Positions 55,210-64,000 of a stretch of 64,000 nucleotides of DNA are shown in pieces (the first letter of the stretch is position 1; each line of letters opens with the position of its first letter). The translations under genes were made by a program, and so were the position numbers. The notes under the pieces were generated by a model. That model was not told the DNA's origin. It did no database searches and saw nothing but the letters and a program-made list of their open reading frames with translations. The DNA comes from SZUA-309 sp965215995 (GTDB taxonomy: Bacteria; Pseudomonadota; Gammaproteobacteria; Pseudomonadales; Azotimanducaceae). The DNA lies in the NCBI GenBank assembly GCA_965215995.1, contig OZ244128.1:2046001-2110000 (forward strand). Direction: 5' to 3'.

Positions 55210-56145
55210 TTACCGCTCGTTGGAGCGGTCCTCCACAACCAATCGACGTGGAGCCACTCTTCCATCATCGAGGATTTCGCCCACGCCGATAAATCTGGTG
55301 GTCTCGTCTTCCTCGACTTCCGACAACCGCACCCAGCCACTGGTCGGCGCATGCGGAACAATTACCGGTTGGCCCTGACGCAGATAGTAAGCCGTGTTGT
55401 CGGTCAGTTTGACCTCCGGCCACTGCCTGACGGCACTGCCAACAGGTTGCAGGAACGGATCGAGTGATCCCTTCTCGAGAGCTGCTTCCAGCGTCTCGAA
55501 GGTCACCAGATCCGCTTCCGAGTACGGACCCGCCGCCAGTCGCCGCAACTCGACCACATGGGCGCCGCAGCCCAGCACCTCACCGAGCTCCTCGGCGAGG
55601 GTTCGAACGTAGGTTCCTTTGCTGCAATGGATGGACAGCGTCAAACTGTCCCCATCGAAGCTTTCCAGCTCGTTCGAATACACCGTGACTCGTCGAGCTT
55701 CCCGCTCGATCTCGATGCCCTGTCTTGCCAGCTTGTAAAGCGGCTGGCCCTGATGCTTGATGGCGGAGAACATGGACGGTACCTGATCGATCTCGCCGCG
55801 GAAGAAGCGCAGCGCATCTTCCACCTTCTCCGCATCCACACCCTCGACCGGGCGTTCCCGGATCACCTGGCCATCGGCATCACCACTGTCGGTGGCGATG
55901 CCCAGCTTGATGCGAACCCGGTACTTCTTGTCCGAAGTCAGCAGGTACTGAGAAAACTTGGTCGCCTCACCAAAGCACAGCGGCAGGACGCCAGTGGCCA
56001 ACGGATCCAGCGCTCCGGTGTGACCCACCTTTCTGGCATTGAACAGGCGCTTTGCTTTCTGCACCGCCTCGTTCGAACTGATGCCCTGCGGCTTATCCAG
56101 CACCAGGATGCCGCTCACATCACGGCCACGTCGACGTCTAGCCAT
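55210..56145 (-). CDS. truB: tRNA pseudouridine(55) synthase
   Basis: TruB isomerises U55 in the T-loop of tRNAs. From the ATG at 56145 the 311-residue product begins MARRRRGRDVSGILVLDKPQ, followed by VGHTGALDPLATGVLPLC, which contains the catalytic Asp near residue 48. KYRVRIKLGIATDSGDADG and a C-terminal PUA-like region follow. An upstream extension to 56184 would overlap rbfA more deeply and is rejected. The start overlaps the rbfA stop by 8 nt, implying coupling in the nusA-infB operon. Confidence 0.96.
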   Translation of the reverse strand: MARRRRGRDVSGILVLDKPQGISSNEAVQKAKRLFNARKVGHTGALDPLATGVLPLCFGEATKFSQYLLTSDKKYRVRIKLGIATDSGDADGQVIRERPVEGVDAEKVEDALRFFRGEIDQVPSMFSAIKHQGQPLYKLARQGIEIEREARRVTVYSNELESFDGDSLTLSIHCSKGTYVRTLAEELGEVLGCGAHVVELRRLAAGPYSEADLVTFETLEAALEKGSLDPFLQPVGSAVRQWPEVKLTDNTAYYLRQGQPVIVPHAPTSGWVRLSEVEEDETTRFIGVGEILDDGRVAPRRLVVEDRSNER

Positions 56146-56536
56146 CCCGATGGTTCTCTTGATCGATCCGATGGTTTTCTTCATCGGCGCGTACCGCTTT
56201 TTCGATCAACGATTCCAGCGCCGGTCCACGCTCGATCACCTCGTCGTAGTGAAATCGCGGTTTCGGCGTCGTTCGCATGCTGTGCCGTTTGGCAAGCTCA
56301 GAACGGAAATAGCCGGCGGCCTTGTTCAACACGCTGACGAGCTCGGTGCGCTCATCATCCGTCGTGGTCTCGTGAGAGGATACATAGACCTCCGCATAGG
56401 AGAGATCCTTACTCACCTTCACTTCGTTGACGCTGACCATGCCAACCCGCGGATCACGCATCTGCCGCTGAATAATCGAGGCCAGCTCATCGCGGATGAA
56501 GTCCGCGACTCGCTCTTCTCTGCCGAACTCACGCAT
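56138..56536 (-). CDS. rbfA: ribosome-binding factor A
   Basis: RbfA is a KH-fold 30S maturation factor that acts near helix 1 of 16S. The 132-residue product from ATG 56536 starts MREFGREERVADFIRDELAS and has DPRVGMVSVNEVKVSKDLSYA with the AxG-type KH core. A TTG three codons upstream is also open. The Shine-Dalgarno is weak, consistent with coupling to infB, which ends 19 bp upstream. The C-terminal tail is charged (ENHRIDQENHRDG). Confidence 0.94.
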   Translation of the reverse strand: MREFGREERVADFIRDELASIIQRQMRDPRVGMVSVNEVKVSKDLSYAEVYVSSHETTTDDERTELVSVLNKAAGYFRSELAKRHSMRTTPKPRFHYDEVIERGPALESLIEKAVRADEENHRIDQENHRDG

Positions 56537-56555
56537 CGTAAGCAATGACGACCAA

Positions 56556-59144
56556 CTAGAGTTCGCGGGCTACTTCACGGGAGTCGAAGACTTCGATCAG
56601 ATCACCTTCCCGCACATCATTGTAGTTACGCACGCCGATACCGCACTCGGTGCCGTTTCGGACTTCGTTCACGTCGTCCTTGAAGCGCCGGAGCGACTCG
56701 AGCTCACCTTCGTAGATCACCACGTTGTCCCGCAGCACACGTATGGGCTTGTTACGGAAAACACTGCCTTCGATGACCATACAGCCGGCCACCTGACCGT
56801 AGCGCGGTGATCGGAAGACATCTCGAACCTCGGCGATACCGACGATCTCTTCGCGGATTTCCGGTGCGAGCATCCCGGAGAGCACCTGCTTCACATCGTC
56901 GAGCAACTCATAAATCACGCTGTAGTAGCGAAGGTCCAGACCTTCTCGCTCGATGAGCTTCTTGGCCGAGCTGTCTGCGCGGACGTTGAAACCGAAGATG
57001 GCCGCGCCGTAGGTCAGCGCCAGATTTGCATCGGTGGCCGTGATGCCGCCGATACCGGAACCCAGAATGTTCACGGCAACCTCTTCGTTACCCATCTCGG
57101 CAAGCGCCTGCTGGATGGCTTCCAGTGACCCTCGCACATCGGCCTTCAGCACCATCTTCAGAATGCGCTTCTCGCCTTCTCCGATGTTGGCGAACATGTT
57201 TTCCATCTTTGCGGCCTGCTGCATGGCAACCCGCTGTTCCTGCGACTTGTCGCGTCGGAACTCGGCCAGCTCGCGAGCCGTCCGTTCGTCATTCGCCACG
57301 GAGAAGTCATCGCCTGCGGCCGGTGTGCCACCCAGGCCAAGCAGTTCCACCGGATCAGAAGGTCCGGCTGTTTTGATCTGCTCACCCAGATCGTTGAGCA
57401 TGGCGCGAACCCGGCCGTGGAACTCACCGGCAATGACCACGTCGCCCTGATTCAGGGTCCCGTTCTGCACCAGTACCGTGGCAACCGGGCCGCGACCTTT
57501 GTCGAGCCTGGATTCGATGACCGTACCCCGAGCCGGACCGGATTCCACTGCTTTCAGCTCGAGAATCTCAGACTGCAGAAGCACCGCCTCCAGAAGCTCT
57601 TCGACGCCTTCACCGGTGTGCGCTGAAACCTTGATGAACTGGGTATCACCGCCCCAGTCTTCGGGCACCACTTCTTTCGCCGCCAACTCATTGGTTACCC
57701 GCTCAGGATCAGCAGCTTCCAGATCACACTTGTTGATCGCCACAACCATGGGCACACCAGCGGCACGAGCATGCTGGATTGCCTCTTCGGTCTGCGGCAT
57801 CACACCATCATCCGCCGCGACCACGAGAATGACGATGTCTGTGGACTGGGCACCCCTGGCTCGCATGGCAGTAAAGGCCGCGTGGCCGGGTGTGTCGATG
57901 AAGGTGATCCGACCGTGCGGTGTGTCCACCCGGTAGGCGCCGATATGCTGAGTGATTCCTCCAGCCTCGCCGCTGGTGACCCGGGTTTCCCGGATGTAGT
58001 CGAGCAGCGACGTCTTGCCGTGGTCCACGTGGCCCATCACCGTCACCACCGGTGAGCGGGGTACCTCGTCACCCTCCAGTGTCAGCGATTGTTCCAGTGA
58101 CTGCTCCAGCGCATCCTCGTGAATGAGCTTCACCTTGTGGCCCATCTCTTCAATCACGAGCGTAGCCGTATCCTGATCCACGGTCTGATTGATGGTGGCC
58201 ATGACGCCCATGCCCATCAGCGTCTTGATCACTTCACCGGCCTTCACGGACATCCGCTGAGCCAGATCACCGACGCTGATCAGATCCGGGACTTCCACCT
58301 CACGGGCGATGAACTCGGTCGGACGGAACTCACCCCCCTGCTGATCCACCTGGATCGGCGCCTGCTGATGATGACGCCGCCGGGCCCGGCGTTCGGTCTT
58401 CAACGACAGCTCGCGACGGCCACCGCTCTTCTTGCGATCGTGCTCACGGCCCTTGGCCCGCTTGCCACCGCGTTCGCTGGCTTGCGCCTTAGCCTGGGCC
58501 TCAGCTGCAGCCTTGGCTGCAGCCTCAGGATCCAGGGCCGGTTCTTCGGGCTTAGCGGCTTGCTGTGCCGCCGCCTCTTCCTGGGCTTTGCGTTCTGCCT
58601 CGAGACGGGCCTCTTCTTCCTGACGGGCCTGCTCTTCTTTTCGGCGAGCTTCTTCTTCCTTCTTCTGTGCTTCCAGCCGTCGGGTTTCTTCCTCCGCGGA
58701 CTGGCGGGCCTGTTCCTCCTCGCGGATCTTCTGCGCTTCCAGCTCCAACGCGCTGGGGGCTTTGGCCGCGCCCTGAGGCGCTTCCGCCTCTGCAGTTGCC
58801 TCCGCTGCCGCCGTGGCCGGGGCGGCTGCTTCCGGTTCCACCTCGGCGCGCTTCACATAAGTGCGCTTGCGGCGTACTTCCACGTTCACCGTCTTGCCGG
58901 TGCGGCCTTGACCCGTCTTCAGCGTGCCGGTGGTGCGGCGCTTCAGCGTAATCTTGCTTGGCTGGGAAGACGCCTTCTCACCGTGGCTGGCCTTGAGGTA
59001 GGCAAGAAGTTTCTGCTTCTCCTCGTCGGACACCAGCTCGTCATCACGAGAGTGCGACAGACCCGCTTCCTGCATCTGCTTGAGCAGGCGGTCGACGGGT
59101 ATTCCCACCGTCTCTGCGAGTTGCTTTACCGTGACGTCGGACAT
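56556..59144 (-). CDS. infB: translation initiation factor IF-2
   Basis: IF-2 is the GTPase that places initiator fMet-tRNA on the 30S and joins subunits. The 862-residue product has an N-terminal IF2_N helix (TVKQLAETVGIPVDRLLKQ), a long charged, Ala/Glu-rich coiled-coil region (residues ~90-270) and the G domain with GHVDHGKTSLLDYIRETR near residue 370, DTPGHAAF and NKCDLEAAD. The C-terminal fMet-tRNA-binding C2 domain follows. It is close to the E. coli length of 890. It lies 17 bp after nusA and is followed by rbfA, the classical nusA-infB operon. The initiator tRNA it needs is encoded at the head of the same cluster. Confidence 0.97.
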   Translation of the reverse strand: MSDVTVKQLAETVGIPVDRLLKQMQEAGLSHSRDDELVSDEEKQKLLAYLKASHGEKASSQPSKITLKRRTTGTLKTGQGRTGKTVNVEVRRKRTYVKRAEVEPEAAAPATAAAEATAEAEAPQGAAKAPSALELEAQKIREEEQARQSAEEETRRLEAQKKEEEARRKEEQARQEEEARLEAERKAQEEAAAQQAAKPEEPALDPEAAAKAAAEAQAKAQASERGGKRAKGREHDRKKSGGRRELSLKTERRARRRHHQQAPIQVDQQGGEFRPTEFIAREVEVPDLISVGDLAQRMSVKAGEVIKTLMGMGVMATINQTVDQDTATLVIEEMGHKVKLIHEDALEQSLEQSLTLEGDEVPRSPVVTVMGHVDHGKTSLLDYIRETRVTSGEAGGITQHIGAYRVDTPHGRITFIDTPGHAAFTAMRARGAQSTDIVILVVAADDGVMPQTEEAIQHARAAGVPMVVAINKCDLEAADPERVTNELAAKEVVPEDWGGDTQFIKVSAHTGEGVEELLEAVLLQSEILELKAVESGPARGTVIESRLDKGRGPVATVLVQNGTLNQGDVVIAGEFHGRVRAMLNDLGEQIKTAGPSDPVELLGLGGTPAAGDDFSVANDERTARELAEFRRDKSQEQRVAMQQAAKMENMFANIGEGEKRILKMVLKADVRGSLEAIQQALAEMGNEEVAVNILGSGIGGITATDANLALTYGAAIFGFNVRADSSAKKLIEREGLDLRYYSVIYELLDDVKQVLSGMLAPEIREEIVGIAEVRDVFRSPRYGQVAGCMVIEGSVFRNKPIRVLRDNVVIYEGELESLRRFKDDVNEVRNGTECGIGVRNYNDVREGDLIEVFDSREVAREL

Positions 59145-59161
59145 TCCTTAACCTCTTCAGT

Positions 59162-60682
59162 CTACTCTTCGGCTTCCTCGAACCAGGGTGCTCGGGCGGT
59201 CATGATCAGCGCCGCCGCCGCCTCGTCGTCGAGCTCTTCGACGATCTCCTGAAGGTCCGGCACCGCGAGCTCGGCCAGATCTTCCATGGTGATCACACCG
59301 TGGCTGGCCAGCTGGAACGCGAGCCTGCGTTCCATCCCTTCCATATTCAGCAGATCTTCTGCCGGTTCCTGCTCGTCGAGCGCTTCTTCGCTGGCAATCG
59401 CCTTGGTCAGCAGCGCATCACGCGCTCTGTTGCGAAGCTCCTCCACGATCTCTTCGTCGAACCCTTCGATGGCCGTCATCTCTTCGATGGGCACGTAGGC
59501 CACCTCTTCCAGGGTGGTGAAGCCTTCTTCCACCAGAACGATGGCCACATCCTCGTCCACCGCCAGGGAGTCCATGAACTCCTGGATGTACTTTCCGGCT
59601 TCCTCCTCCTGCTTGGAGATAGCCTCTTCCTGGGTCATGATATTGAGCTTCCAGCCGGTCAGATCGCTGGCCAGCCGCACGTTCTGACCACCACGACCGA
59701 TGGCCTGGGCCAGATTGTCTTCATTCACGGCGATGTCCATGGCGTGCACTTCTTCATCCAGAACGATGGACTCCACTTCCGCCGGTGCCATGGCGTTGAT
59801 GGCCAGCTGTGCCGGGTTCTCATCCCAGGGCACGATGTCGATCCGCTCACCGGCGAGCTCGCCGGAAACGGCCTGAACCCTGGAACCACGCATGCCTACG
59901 CAAGCGCCGACCGGGTCGATACGACCATCGTTGGTCTTCACGGCGATCTTCGCTCTGGAGCCGGGATCCCTGGCCGCACCGCGAATCTCGATCACGTCCT
60001 CGGAAATCTCAGGCACCTCGATCTTGAACAGCTCGATCAGCATCTTCGGCGAGGTTCGGGTTAGGATGAGCTGCGGGCCGCGATTGTCCGGCTTGATTTC
60101 CAGGAGCAACGCCCGCAGACGATCGCCAACTCTGAACGTCTCTCGTGGAATCAGATGCTCACGGGTCAGCAGGCCCTCGGCGTTGCTGCCCAGATCTACG
60201 ATCACGCTGTCCCGGCCGAGCTTCTTGACGGTGCCACCGATCAGCTCGCCGACGCGAGGCAGGTATGCCTCCACGATCTGAGCCCGTTCTGCTTCCCGGA
60301 CCTTCTGCACGATCACCTGCTTGGCAGTCTGAGCAGCAATGCGGCCGAACTCCACCGACTCCACAGGTTTTTCGATGGTGTCGCCGAGCTCCAGGCCGGG
60401 ATCCTTTTCTTTCGCTTCGGCGAGTGTCAGCTGCGCCTCAGGGTTCCATTCCGGCTCTTCCGGATCATCACTCGGCTCGGCGACGGTCCAGACGCGGAAC
60501 GTCTCATAGTCACCGGATTCACGATCGATCGCTACGCGGAACTCCGCATCCTCGGTGTAGCGCTTCTTGGTCGCTGTCGCCAACGCCACCTCGATCGCAT
60601 CGAAGATGACTTCTTTGGACACGCCCTTCTCGTGGGAAACGCCTTCCACCACGAGAAGAATTTCTTTGCTCATGTTGCTCAT
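59162..60682 (-). CDS. nusA: transcription termination/antitermination protein NusA
   Basis: NusA binds RNA polymerase and nascent RNA, modulating pausing, termination and rrn antitermination. The 506-residue product has the N-terminal polymerase-binding domain, an S1 domain (IGGTVKKLGRDSVIVDLGS, about residue 140), two KH domains, and two C-terminal helix-hairpin-helix acidic repeats (TTLEEVAYVPIEEM and ITMEDLAELAVPDL) as in E. coli. Two ATGs three codons apart are possible; the family usually begins at the second (MSKEILLVVEG, 60673). It follows rimP by 6 bp. Confidence 0.96.
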   Translation of the reverse strand: MSNMSKEILLVVEGVSHEKGVSKEVIFDAIEVALATATKKRYTEDAEFRVAIDRESGDYETFRVWTVAEPSDDPEEPEWNPEAQLTLAEAKEKDPGLELGDTIEKPVESVEFGRIAAQTAKQVIVQKVREAERAQIVEAYLPRVGELIGGTVKKLGRDSVIVDLGSNAEGLLTREHLIPRETFRVGDRLRALLLEIKPDNRGPQLILTRTSPKMLIELFKIEVPEISEDVIEIRGAARDPGSRAKIAVKTNDGRIDPVGACVGMRGSRVQAVSGELAGERIDIVPWDENPAQLAINAMAPAEVESIVLDEEVHAMDIAVNEDNLAQAIGRGGQNVRLASDLTGWKLNIMTQEEAISKQEEEAGKYIQEFMDSLAVDEDVAIVLVEEGFTTLEEVAYVPIEEMTAIEGFDEEIVEELRNRARDALLTKAIASEEALDEQEPAEDLLNMEGMERRLAFQLASHGVITMEDLAELAVPDLQEIVEELDDEAAAALIMTARAPWFEEAEE

Positions 60683-60688
60683 CGAGTC

Positions 60689-61147
60689 TCAATCAAACCG
60701 CGGTACGACACGCGCCCGCTGAACGTTCTCCAATGGCAGTAAGTACTCATCCTCACCGGATCGAACGACAGCCTCGCCGTCTTCGAGCCCCATGAGAACA
60801 CCTCTGATGCGCTTCGAACCGTCCACCGGATAGTTCAAACGCACCTCAATCTCTTCACCGGCACAGCTTTCATACTGCGCCGGGGTGAACAGGATCCGAT
60901 CCATGCCAGGTGAGGACACCTCCAGGGTGTAGGTGCTCGGGAGCACCTCTTCCACGTCAAGCACATCGCTGACCCGCCGGCTGACACGTTCGCAGTGATC
61001 GACACTGATGCCTTCATCGTTGTCGATATAGATCGCCAACTTGGAGTGCTTGCCCTGAGCGCGATACTCCACGCCCCAGATCTCGCAGCCTTCCATGGAC
61101 ACCACAGGCGCTATCAACTCGGCGATGTCGTTCTCTTTCCTGTTCAC
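60689..61147 (-). CDS. rimP: ribosome maturation factor RimP (GTG start)
   Basis: RimP assists 30S assembly. The 152-residue product has VVSMEGCEIWGVEYR and LEVSSPGMDRILFTP, the family landmarks, near residues 15 and 85. The start is GTG at 61147 with GAAGGA about 11 nt upstream. It is the first protein gene of rimP-nusA-infB-rbfA-truB-rpsO-pnp and follows tRNA-fMet, from which it is separated by two terminator-like hairpins. Its own promoter may lie between them, but I could not define one. Confidence 0.95.
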   Translation of the reverse strand: MNRKENDIAELIAPVVSMEGCEIWGVEYRAQGKHSKLAIYIDNDEGISVDHCERVSRRVSDVLDVEEVLPSTYTLEVSSPGMDRILFTPAQYESCAGEEIEVRLNYPVDGSKRIRGVLMGLEDGEAVVRSGEDEYLLPLENVQRARVVPRFD

Positions 61148-61193
61148 TCCTTATCCTTCGGCCCCGGTTTTATCCGGACTTTTCTGCGGCCAA

Positions 61194-61218
61194 TAAAAAA
61201 ATGGGCATACGCCCATTT
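61194..61218 (-). terminator. terminator-like hairpin upstream of rimP
   Basis: Perfect 8-bp stem AAATGGGC / GCCCATTT with a 4-nt loop followed by TTTTATT on the minus strand. It lies 47 bp before the rimP start, so it may act as an attenuator of the nusA operon leader rather than an end point. Confidence 0.75.
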
Positions 61219-61393
61219 CCCGAATCTCCCTTCTCATGCGAACCTCGCTCGGGAGCTTGTTTACCAGCCTGCGCTCTCACTCAGCACGAGAAGCGACGGC
61301 CATGGGCGACTTAAGCCTTACGCGGCGAGCCACCTGAAGGATGCCAACCACCTGCCCAGCGGACCTGATCCCGAACCCCGAGCCAGCGGCTAC

Positions 61394-61418
61394 AAAAAGG
61401 CCCCTGACTAGGGGCCTT
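61394..61418 (-). terminator. terminator after tRNA-fMet
   Basis: Perfect 9-bp stem AAGGCCCCT / AGGGGCCTT with a 4-nt loop and trailing Ts on the minus strand, 8 nt past the tRNA-fMet end. It is the first of two tandem hairpins before rimP. Confidence 0.85.
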
Positions 61419-61425
61419 CGATCCT

Positions 61426-61502
<77 letters not shown>

Positions 61503-61581
61503 TCAGCAAGGGCGGGATTATATGTGCGAGCCGGGGTCCCCGCAACCGGATTTCGTGGAGATTTTCATCGATATCAGAAAG

Positions 61582-61607
61582 AAAAAAGCCCCGGATTTCG
61601 GGGCTTT
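61582..61607 (-). terminator. terminator after tRNA-Leu
   Basis: Perfect 9-bp stem AAAGCCCCG / CGGGGCTTT with TTT tail on the minus strand, between tRNA-Leu and tRNA-fMet. The secG-tRNA-Leu transcript should end here. Confidence 0.85.
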
Positions 61608-61644
61608 AGGCCTCGCGCCAGGGTAGCGGACTTGGCGCGATCGT

Positions 61645-61731
61645 TGGTGCCGAAGAGAGGACTCGAACCTCCACGGGCATCAGCCCACTACCCCCTCAAG
61701 GTAGCGTGTCTACCAATTTCACCACTTCGGC
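61645..61731 (-). tRNA. tRNA-Leu (GAG)
   Basis: 87-nt type II tRNA GCCGAAGTGGTGAAATTGG to CCA; the anticodon loop CTTGAGG gives GAG, and there is a long variable arm. It follows secG as E. coli leuU does. Confidence 0.98.
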
Positions 61732-61752
61732 TATGCACCCGGTGTTCCGAAC

Positions 61753-62163
61753 TCAAACATCGGGGATGTCGGAATCTACACTTTCGGCGTCTTCAGTCAA
61801 CTGCTCCGACGCTTCCTCCGGCAGGTCAACCACCGGGACGTCTTCCACTTCAGTCTCCGTCGACGGCACCTCCACGGCGGGTACTTCCACCTGGGGAATG
61901 CCGAGCGTGCTCATGCTCGCTGCCCGCTCTTTGGCCGTCCAGGCGAGGCCGAAGGAGATGGCAAAGAAGCCGATCGCCAGCCAGACCGTCAACTTGGTCA
62001 GGAAAGATGTGGATCCGCTGCTTCCGAACATGGTGTTTGACGCACCGCTGCCGAAAGCAGCGCCCACGTCCGCACCGCGGCCCTGCTGAAGAAGCACCAG
62101 CGCCGCCAGGGCGATGGCATCCACCACCAGCAGCATCAGCAGAACCAACTCTAACGTAGACAC
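61753..62163 (-). CDS. secG: protein-export translocase subunit SecG (GTG start)
   Basis: SecG is the non-essential third subunit of the SecYEG channel, aiding SecA-driven export. The 136-residue product has two membrane helices (about residues 4-24 and 54-76) joined by the conserved Gly-rich loop ADVGAAFGSGASNTMFGSSG. A ~50-residue acidic, Val/Glu-rich C-terminal tail follows, longer than E. coli SecG (110). The start is GTG at 62163 with GGGG 7 nt upstream. It lies between tpiA and tRNA-Leu, the Pseudomonas layout. Confidence 0.94.
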   Translation of the reverse strand: MSTLELVLLMLLVVDAIALAALVLLQQGRGADVGAAFGSGASNTMFGSSGSTSFLTKLTVWLAIGFFAISFGLAWTAKERAASMSTLGIPQVEVPAVEVPSTETEVEDVPVVDLPEEASEQLTEDAESVDSDIPDV

Positions 62164-62234
62164 CGTCTACCCCCTGATCTTACCTGTTCATTCCTGTTCG
62201 AAGTCCAGGCCTCGCTTCGAGGCTGGACCTCGGC

Positions 62235-63002
62235 TCAAGGCTGTACCTCGAGGGCACGGATGATCTCCGCAAACTCTTCGGCCTTTAGTGACGCCCCACC
62301 GACCAAGCCACCATCTATGTCACGCTCGGCAAAGAGCGTACGGGCGTTATCAGACTTGACGCTACCGCCGTACAGCAGCGGCACCTTCTCCGCCAACTCT
62401 GCCGACCGTTCAGCGAGCGCCGCCCGGATGACACCATGCATCTCCTGAGCAAGCTCCGGTGTTGCGGTCCGTCCGGTGCCGATGGCCCAGACCGGCTCGT
62501 ACGCCACCGCACCGAGCCCATCCGCATGCTCGGCGAGCACCGCTGCGAGCTGCCGGAGCACCACCTCCCGCGCCTGGCCCGCAACACGCTCCGCTTCGGT
62601 TTCTCCCACGCAGAGCATGGGTTTCAGACCGGCCCGAATGGCCCCCGCCACCTTGGCAGCGATCTGCGCATCCGTCTCCGCCGCATACTGACGTCGTTCG
62701 GAGTGTCCGATCAGCACCCATTCGGCACCGAGATCGGCAAGCATCTCGCCGGAGACTTCACCGGTGAACGCACCCTGCGCTTCTGCATGCAGCGTCTGGC
62801 CACCAAGACCCACGGCGCCATCGAGACCAGCGTTAGTCAGTGCATCGAGAAGCACCGGCAGGTGCCCAAAGCTCGGAAACAGCAGCACCCGTCCACTGGG
62901 TTCGTAGCCCTGGAGGTGCTCGGAGAGCGAGCGGACAAAGTCGGTAACGAACCGACGTGAGCCGTGCATTTTCCAGTTGCCTGCGGCAATTCCACGCTTC
63001 AT
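62235..63002 (-). CDS. tpiA: triosephosphate isomerase
   Basis: Interconverts dihydroxyacetone phosphate and glyceraldehyde-3-phosphate. The 255-residue TIM barrel has the catalytic Lys in AGNWKMHG (residue ~11), His in IGHSERR (~98) and Glu in AYEPVWAIGTG (~170), then the phosphate-binding YGGSVKSDN and GGLVGGASL loops. All active-site residues are present. It lies between glmM (64 bp) and secG (71 bp). Confidence 0.97.
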   Translation of the reverse strand: MKRGIAAGNWKMHGSRRFVTDFVRSLSEHLQGYEPSGRVLLFPSFGHLPVLLDALTNAGLDGAVGLGGQTLHAEAQGAFTGEVSGEMLADLGAEWVLIGHSERRQYAAETDAQIAAKVAGAIRAGLKPMLCVGETEAERVAGQAREVVLRQLAAVLAEHADGLGAVAYEPVWAIGTGRTATPELAQEMHGVIRAALAERSAELAEKVPLLYGGSVKSDNARTLFAERDIDGGLVGGASLKAEEFAEIIRALEVQP

Positions 63003-63066
63003 AGCGTTCCCGCCACCGAAGGGCGCGCAATCTTAACGGCAGATCGTTCGGGCAACAAGGGCAGGG

Positions 63067-64000
63067 CTACTGGTCAGCCTCGACCACGGCCACGAGCTCA
63101 TCGGCGACCGCATTGACCTCCGCCGGATCTTCACCCTCCACCATGACCCGCACCACCGGCTCGGTGCCCGACGGCCGGATCAGTACCCTGCCACGATCAG
63201 CCAGCGACTCGGTTTTCGCTGCCACCGCAGCCAGCACCGGATCGCTGCCAGCCCGCTCTCTGGGACTTGCAACGGCAACGTTCTTCAGCACCTGCGGCAT
63301 CTTGTGCATCCCGGACGCCAACTTTTTGAGGCTTTGCCCGCTCTCCTGGACGGCACCCAGCACCTGCAAGGCAGCGATGATGGCATCCCCCGTCGTGGTG
63401 AGGTCCAGGCAGATGATGTGCCCGGATGACTCTCCACCGAGCGACCAGCCTCGCTCCCTCAGTCCTTCCAGCACGTAACGGTCTCCCACATCCGCCCGGA
63501 AGAACCCGATGCCCGCCTTCTTGAAGGCCAGCTCCATACCGAAGTTGGACATCAGAGTCCCCACCACACCGCCACCCAGCCTGTCGGCTGCCGCCCGGTG
63601 CATGGCAATGATAAAGACCAGCTGATCGCCATCGATCACCTCGCCACCGCCGTCCACCATGATCACCCGATCGCCATCGCCGTCCAGGGCAATGCCGAGA
63701 TCGGCTCCTTCCGCGACCACTCTGGCGGCAAGCGCTTCGGGCGCGGTGGAACCACAGCCGTCATTGATGTTGAAGCCATCCGGGTCGGCGCTCATCACCG
63801 TGACGCGGGCTCCCAACTCAGAGAAGACGCCCGGAGCGGTGTGGTAAGTGGCACCGTGCGCACAATCGAGCACGATGTGCAGCCCGTTCAGACGAAAACC
63901 ACGGGGAACTGAGGCTTTGCAGAACTCGATATAGCGGCCGGCCGCGTCTTCGATCCGCATGGCCTTACCCAGCTCATTGGAATCCACGCAATGCATGTCC
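63067..64000 (-). CDS. glmM: phosphoglucosamine mutase (5' end outside window)
   Basis: GlmM converts glucosamine-6-phosphate to glucosamine-1-phosphate for peptidoglycan and LPS. The visible ~310 C-terminal residues contain the metal loop DGDGDRV (LGIALDGDGDRVIMVDGGG), the GGESSGHI sugar loop and the phosphate-binding RPSGTEPVVRVMVEG. The catalytic serine loop lies in the missing N-terminal part. The frame stays open to the window end, so the true start is beyond 64000. Gene order glmM-tpiA-secG matches Pseudomonas. Confidence 0.96.
   Translation of the reverse strand, partial: DMHCVDSNELGKAMRIEDAAGRYIEFCKASVPRGFRLNGLHIVLDCAHGATYHTAPGVFSELGARVTVMSADPDGFNINDGCGSTAPEALAARVVAEGADLGIALDGDGDRVIMVDGGGEVIDGDQLVFIIAMHRAAADRLGGGVVGTLMSNFGMELAFKKAGIGFFRADVGDRYVLEGLRERGWSLGGESSGHIICLDLTTTGDAIIAALQVLGAVQESGQSLKKLASGMHKMPQVLKNVAVASPRERAGSDPVLAAVAAKTESLADRGRVLIRPSGTEPVVRVMVEGEDPAEVNAVADELVAVVEADQ

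Overview
This window comes from a gammaproteobacterium. Its core-gene order closely follows Escherichia coli and Pseudomonas: the rpsL-rpsG-fusA-tuf-rpsJ-rplC-rplD cluster, secE-nusG-rplKAJL-rpoBC, the Thr-Tyr-Gly-Thr tRNA/tufB operon, rrn next to tyrS-M23 peptidase-anmK-erpA, dksA-gluQ-regulator-pcnB, and glmM-tpiA-secG-tRNA-Leu-tRNA-fMet-rimP-nusA-infB-rbfA-truB-rpsO-pnp. The arrangement around birA, tyrS, hemL and dksA is most like Pseudomonas, but several genes expected there are absent at their usual sites (coaX, cbrA, folK, panBC). I cannot name the genus from sequence alone.

Positions 1-32047 are read entirely on the minus strand. Following transcription from high to low coordinates: tyrS; a complete rRNA operon (16S, tRNA-Ile, tRNA-Ala, 23S, 5S); birA and a SPOR-like gene; tRNA-Thr, -Tyr, -Gly, -Thr and tufB; tRNA-Trp, secE and nusG; rplK-rplA-rplJ-rplL-rpoB-rpoC; rpsL-rpsG-fusA-tufA; rpsJ with its own promoter and terminator; then rplC and the start of rplD.

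Positions 32382-43259 hold cell-wall and metabolic genes on both strands: M23 endopeptidase, anmK, erpA, bactofilin, a DUF6776-like gene, a ClC channel with CBS domains, hemJ, hemL, a PfkB/adenosine kinase-like sugar kinase, sfsA and an aminotransferase. Positions 43539-52069 read on plus: dksA, gluQ, a degenerate NtrC-family regulator, pcnB, a deoxynucleoside kinase, a MITE-like element, pgi and acs. Positions 52088-64000 read on minus: a small flavin/PLP-barrel protein, pnp, rpsO, truB, rbfA, infB, nusA, rimP, two tRNAs, secG, tpiA and glmM (cut by the window end).

The most striking finding is in the 23S rRNA gene. It carries two group I introns, at the positions equivalent to E. coli 1917 and 1931, separated by an exon of only 14 nt. 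For both, the guide sequence, the U.G splice-site pair, the P7 strands and the terminal G can be read directly. The first intron encodes a single-motif LAGLIDADG endonuclease whose reading frame runs into the ribozyme core. The second is an ORF-less relative of the first.

Other points of note are a 262-bp element with ~30-bp terminal inverted repeats and TA flanks sitting in the stop codon of the deoxynucleoside kinase gene; a small two-hairpin repeat that appears to have supplied the last codons of tufA, with the old tuf 3' end left as a relic downstream; a NusG with an 80-residue extension; and an NtrC-family protein lacking the sigma-54 GAFTGA loop.
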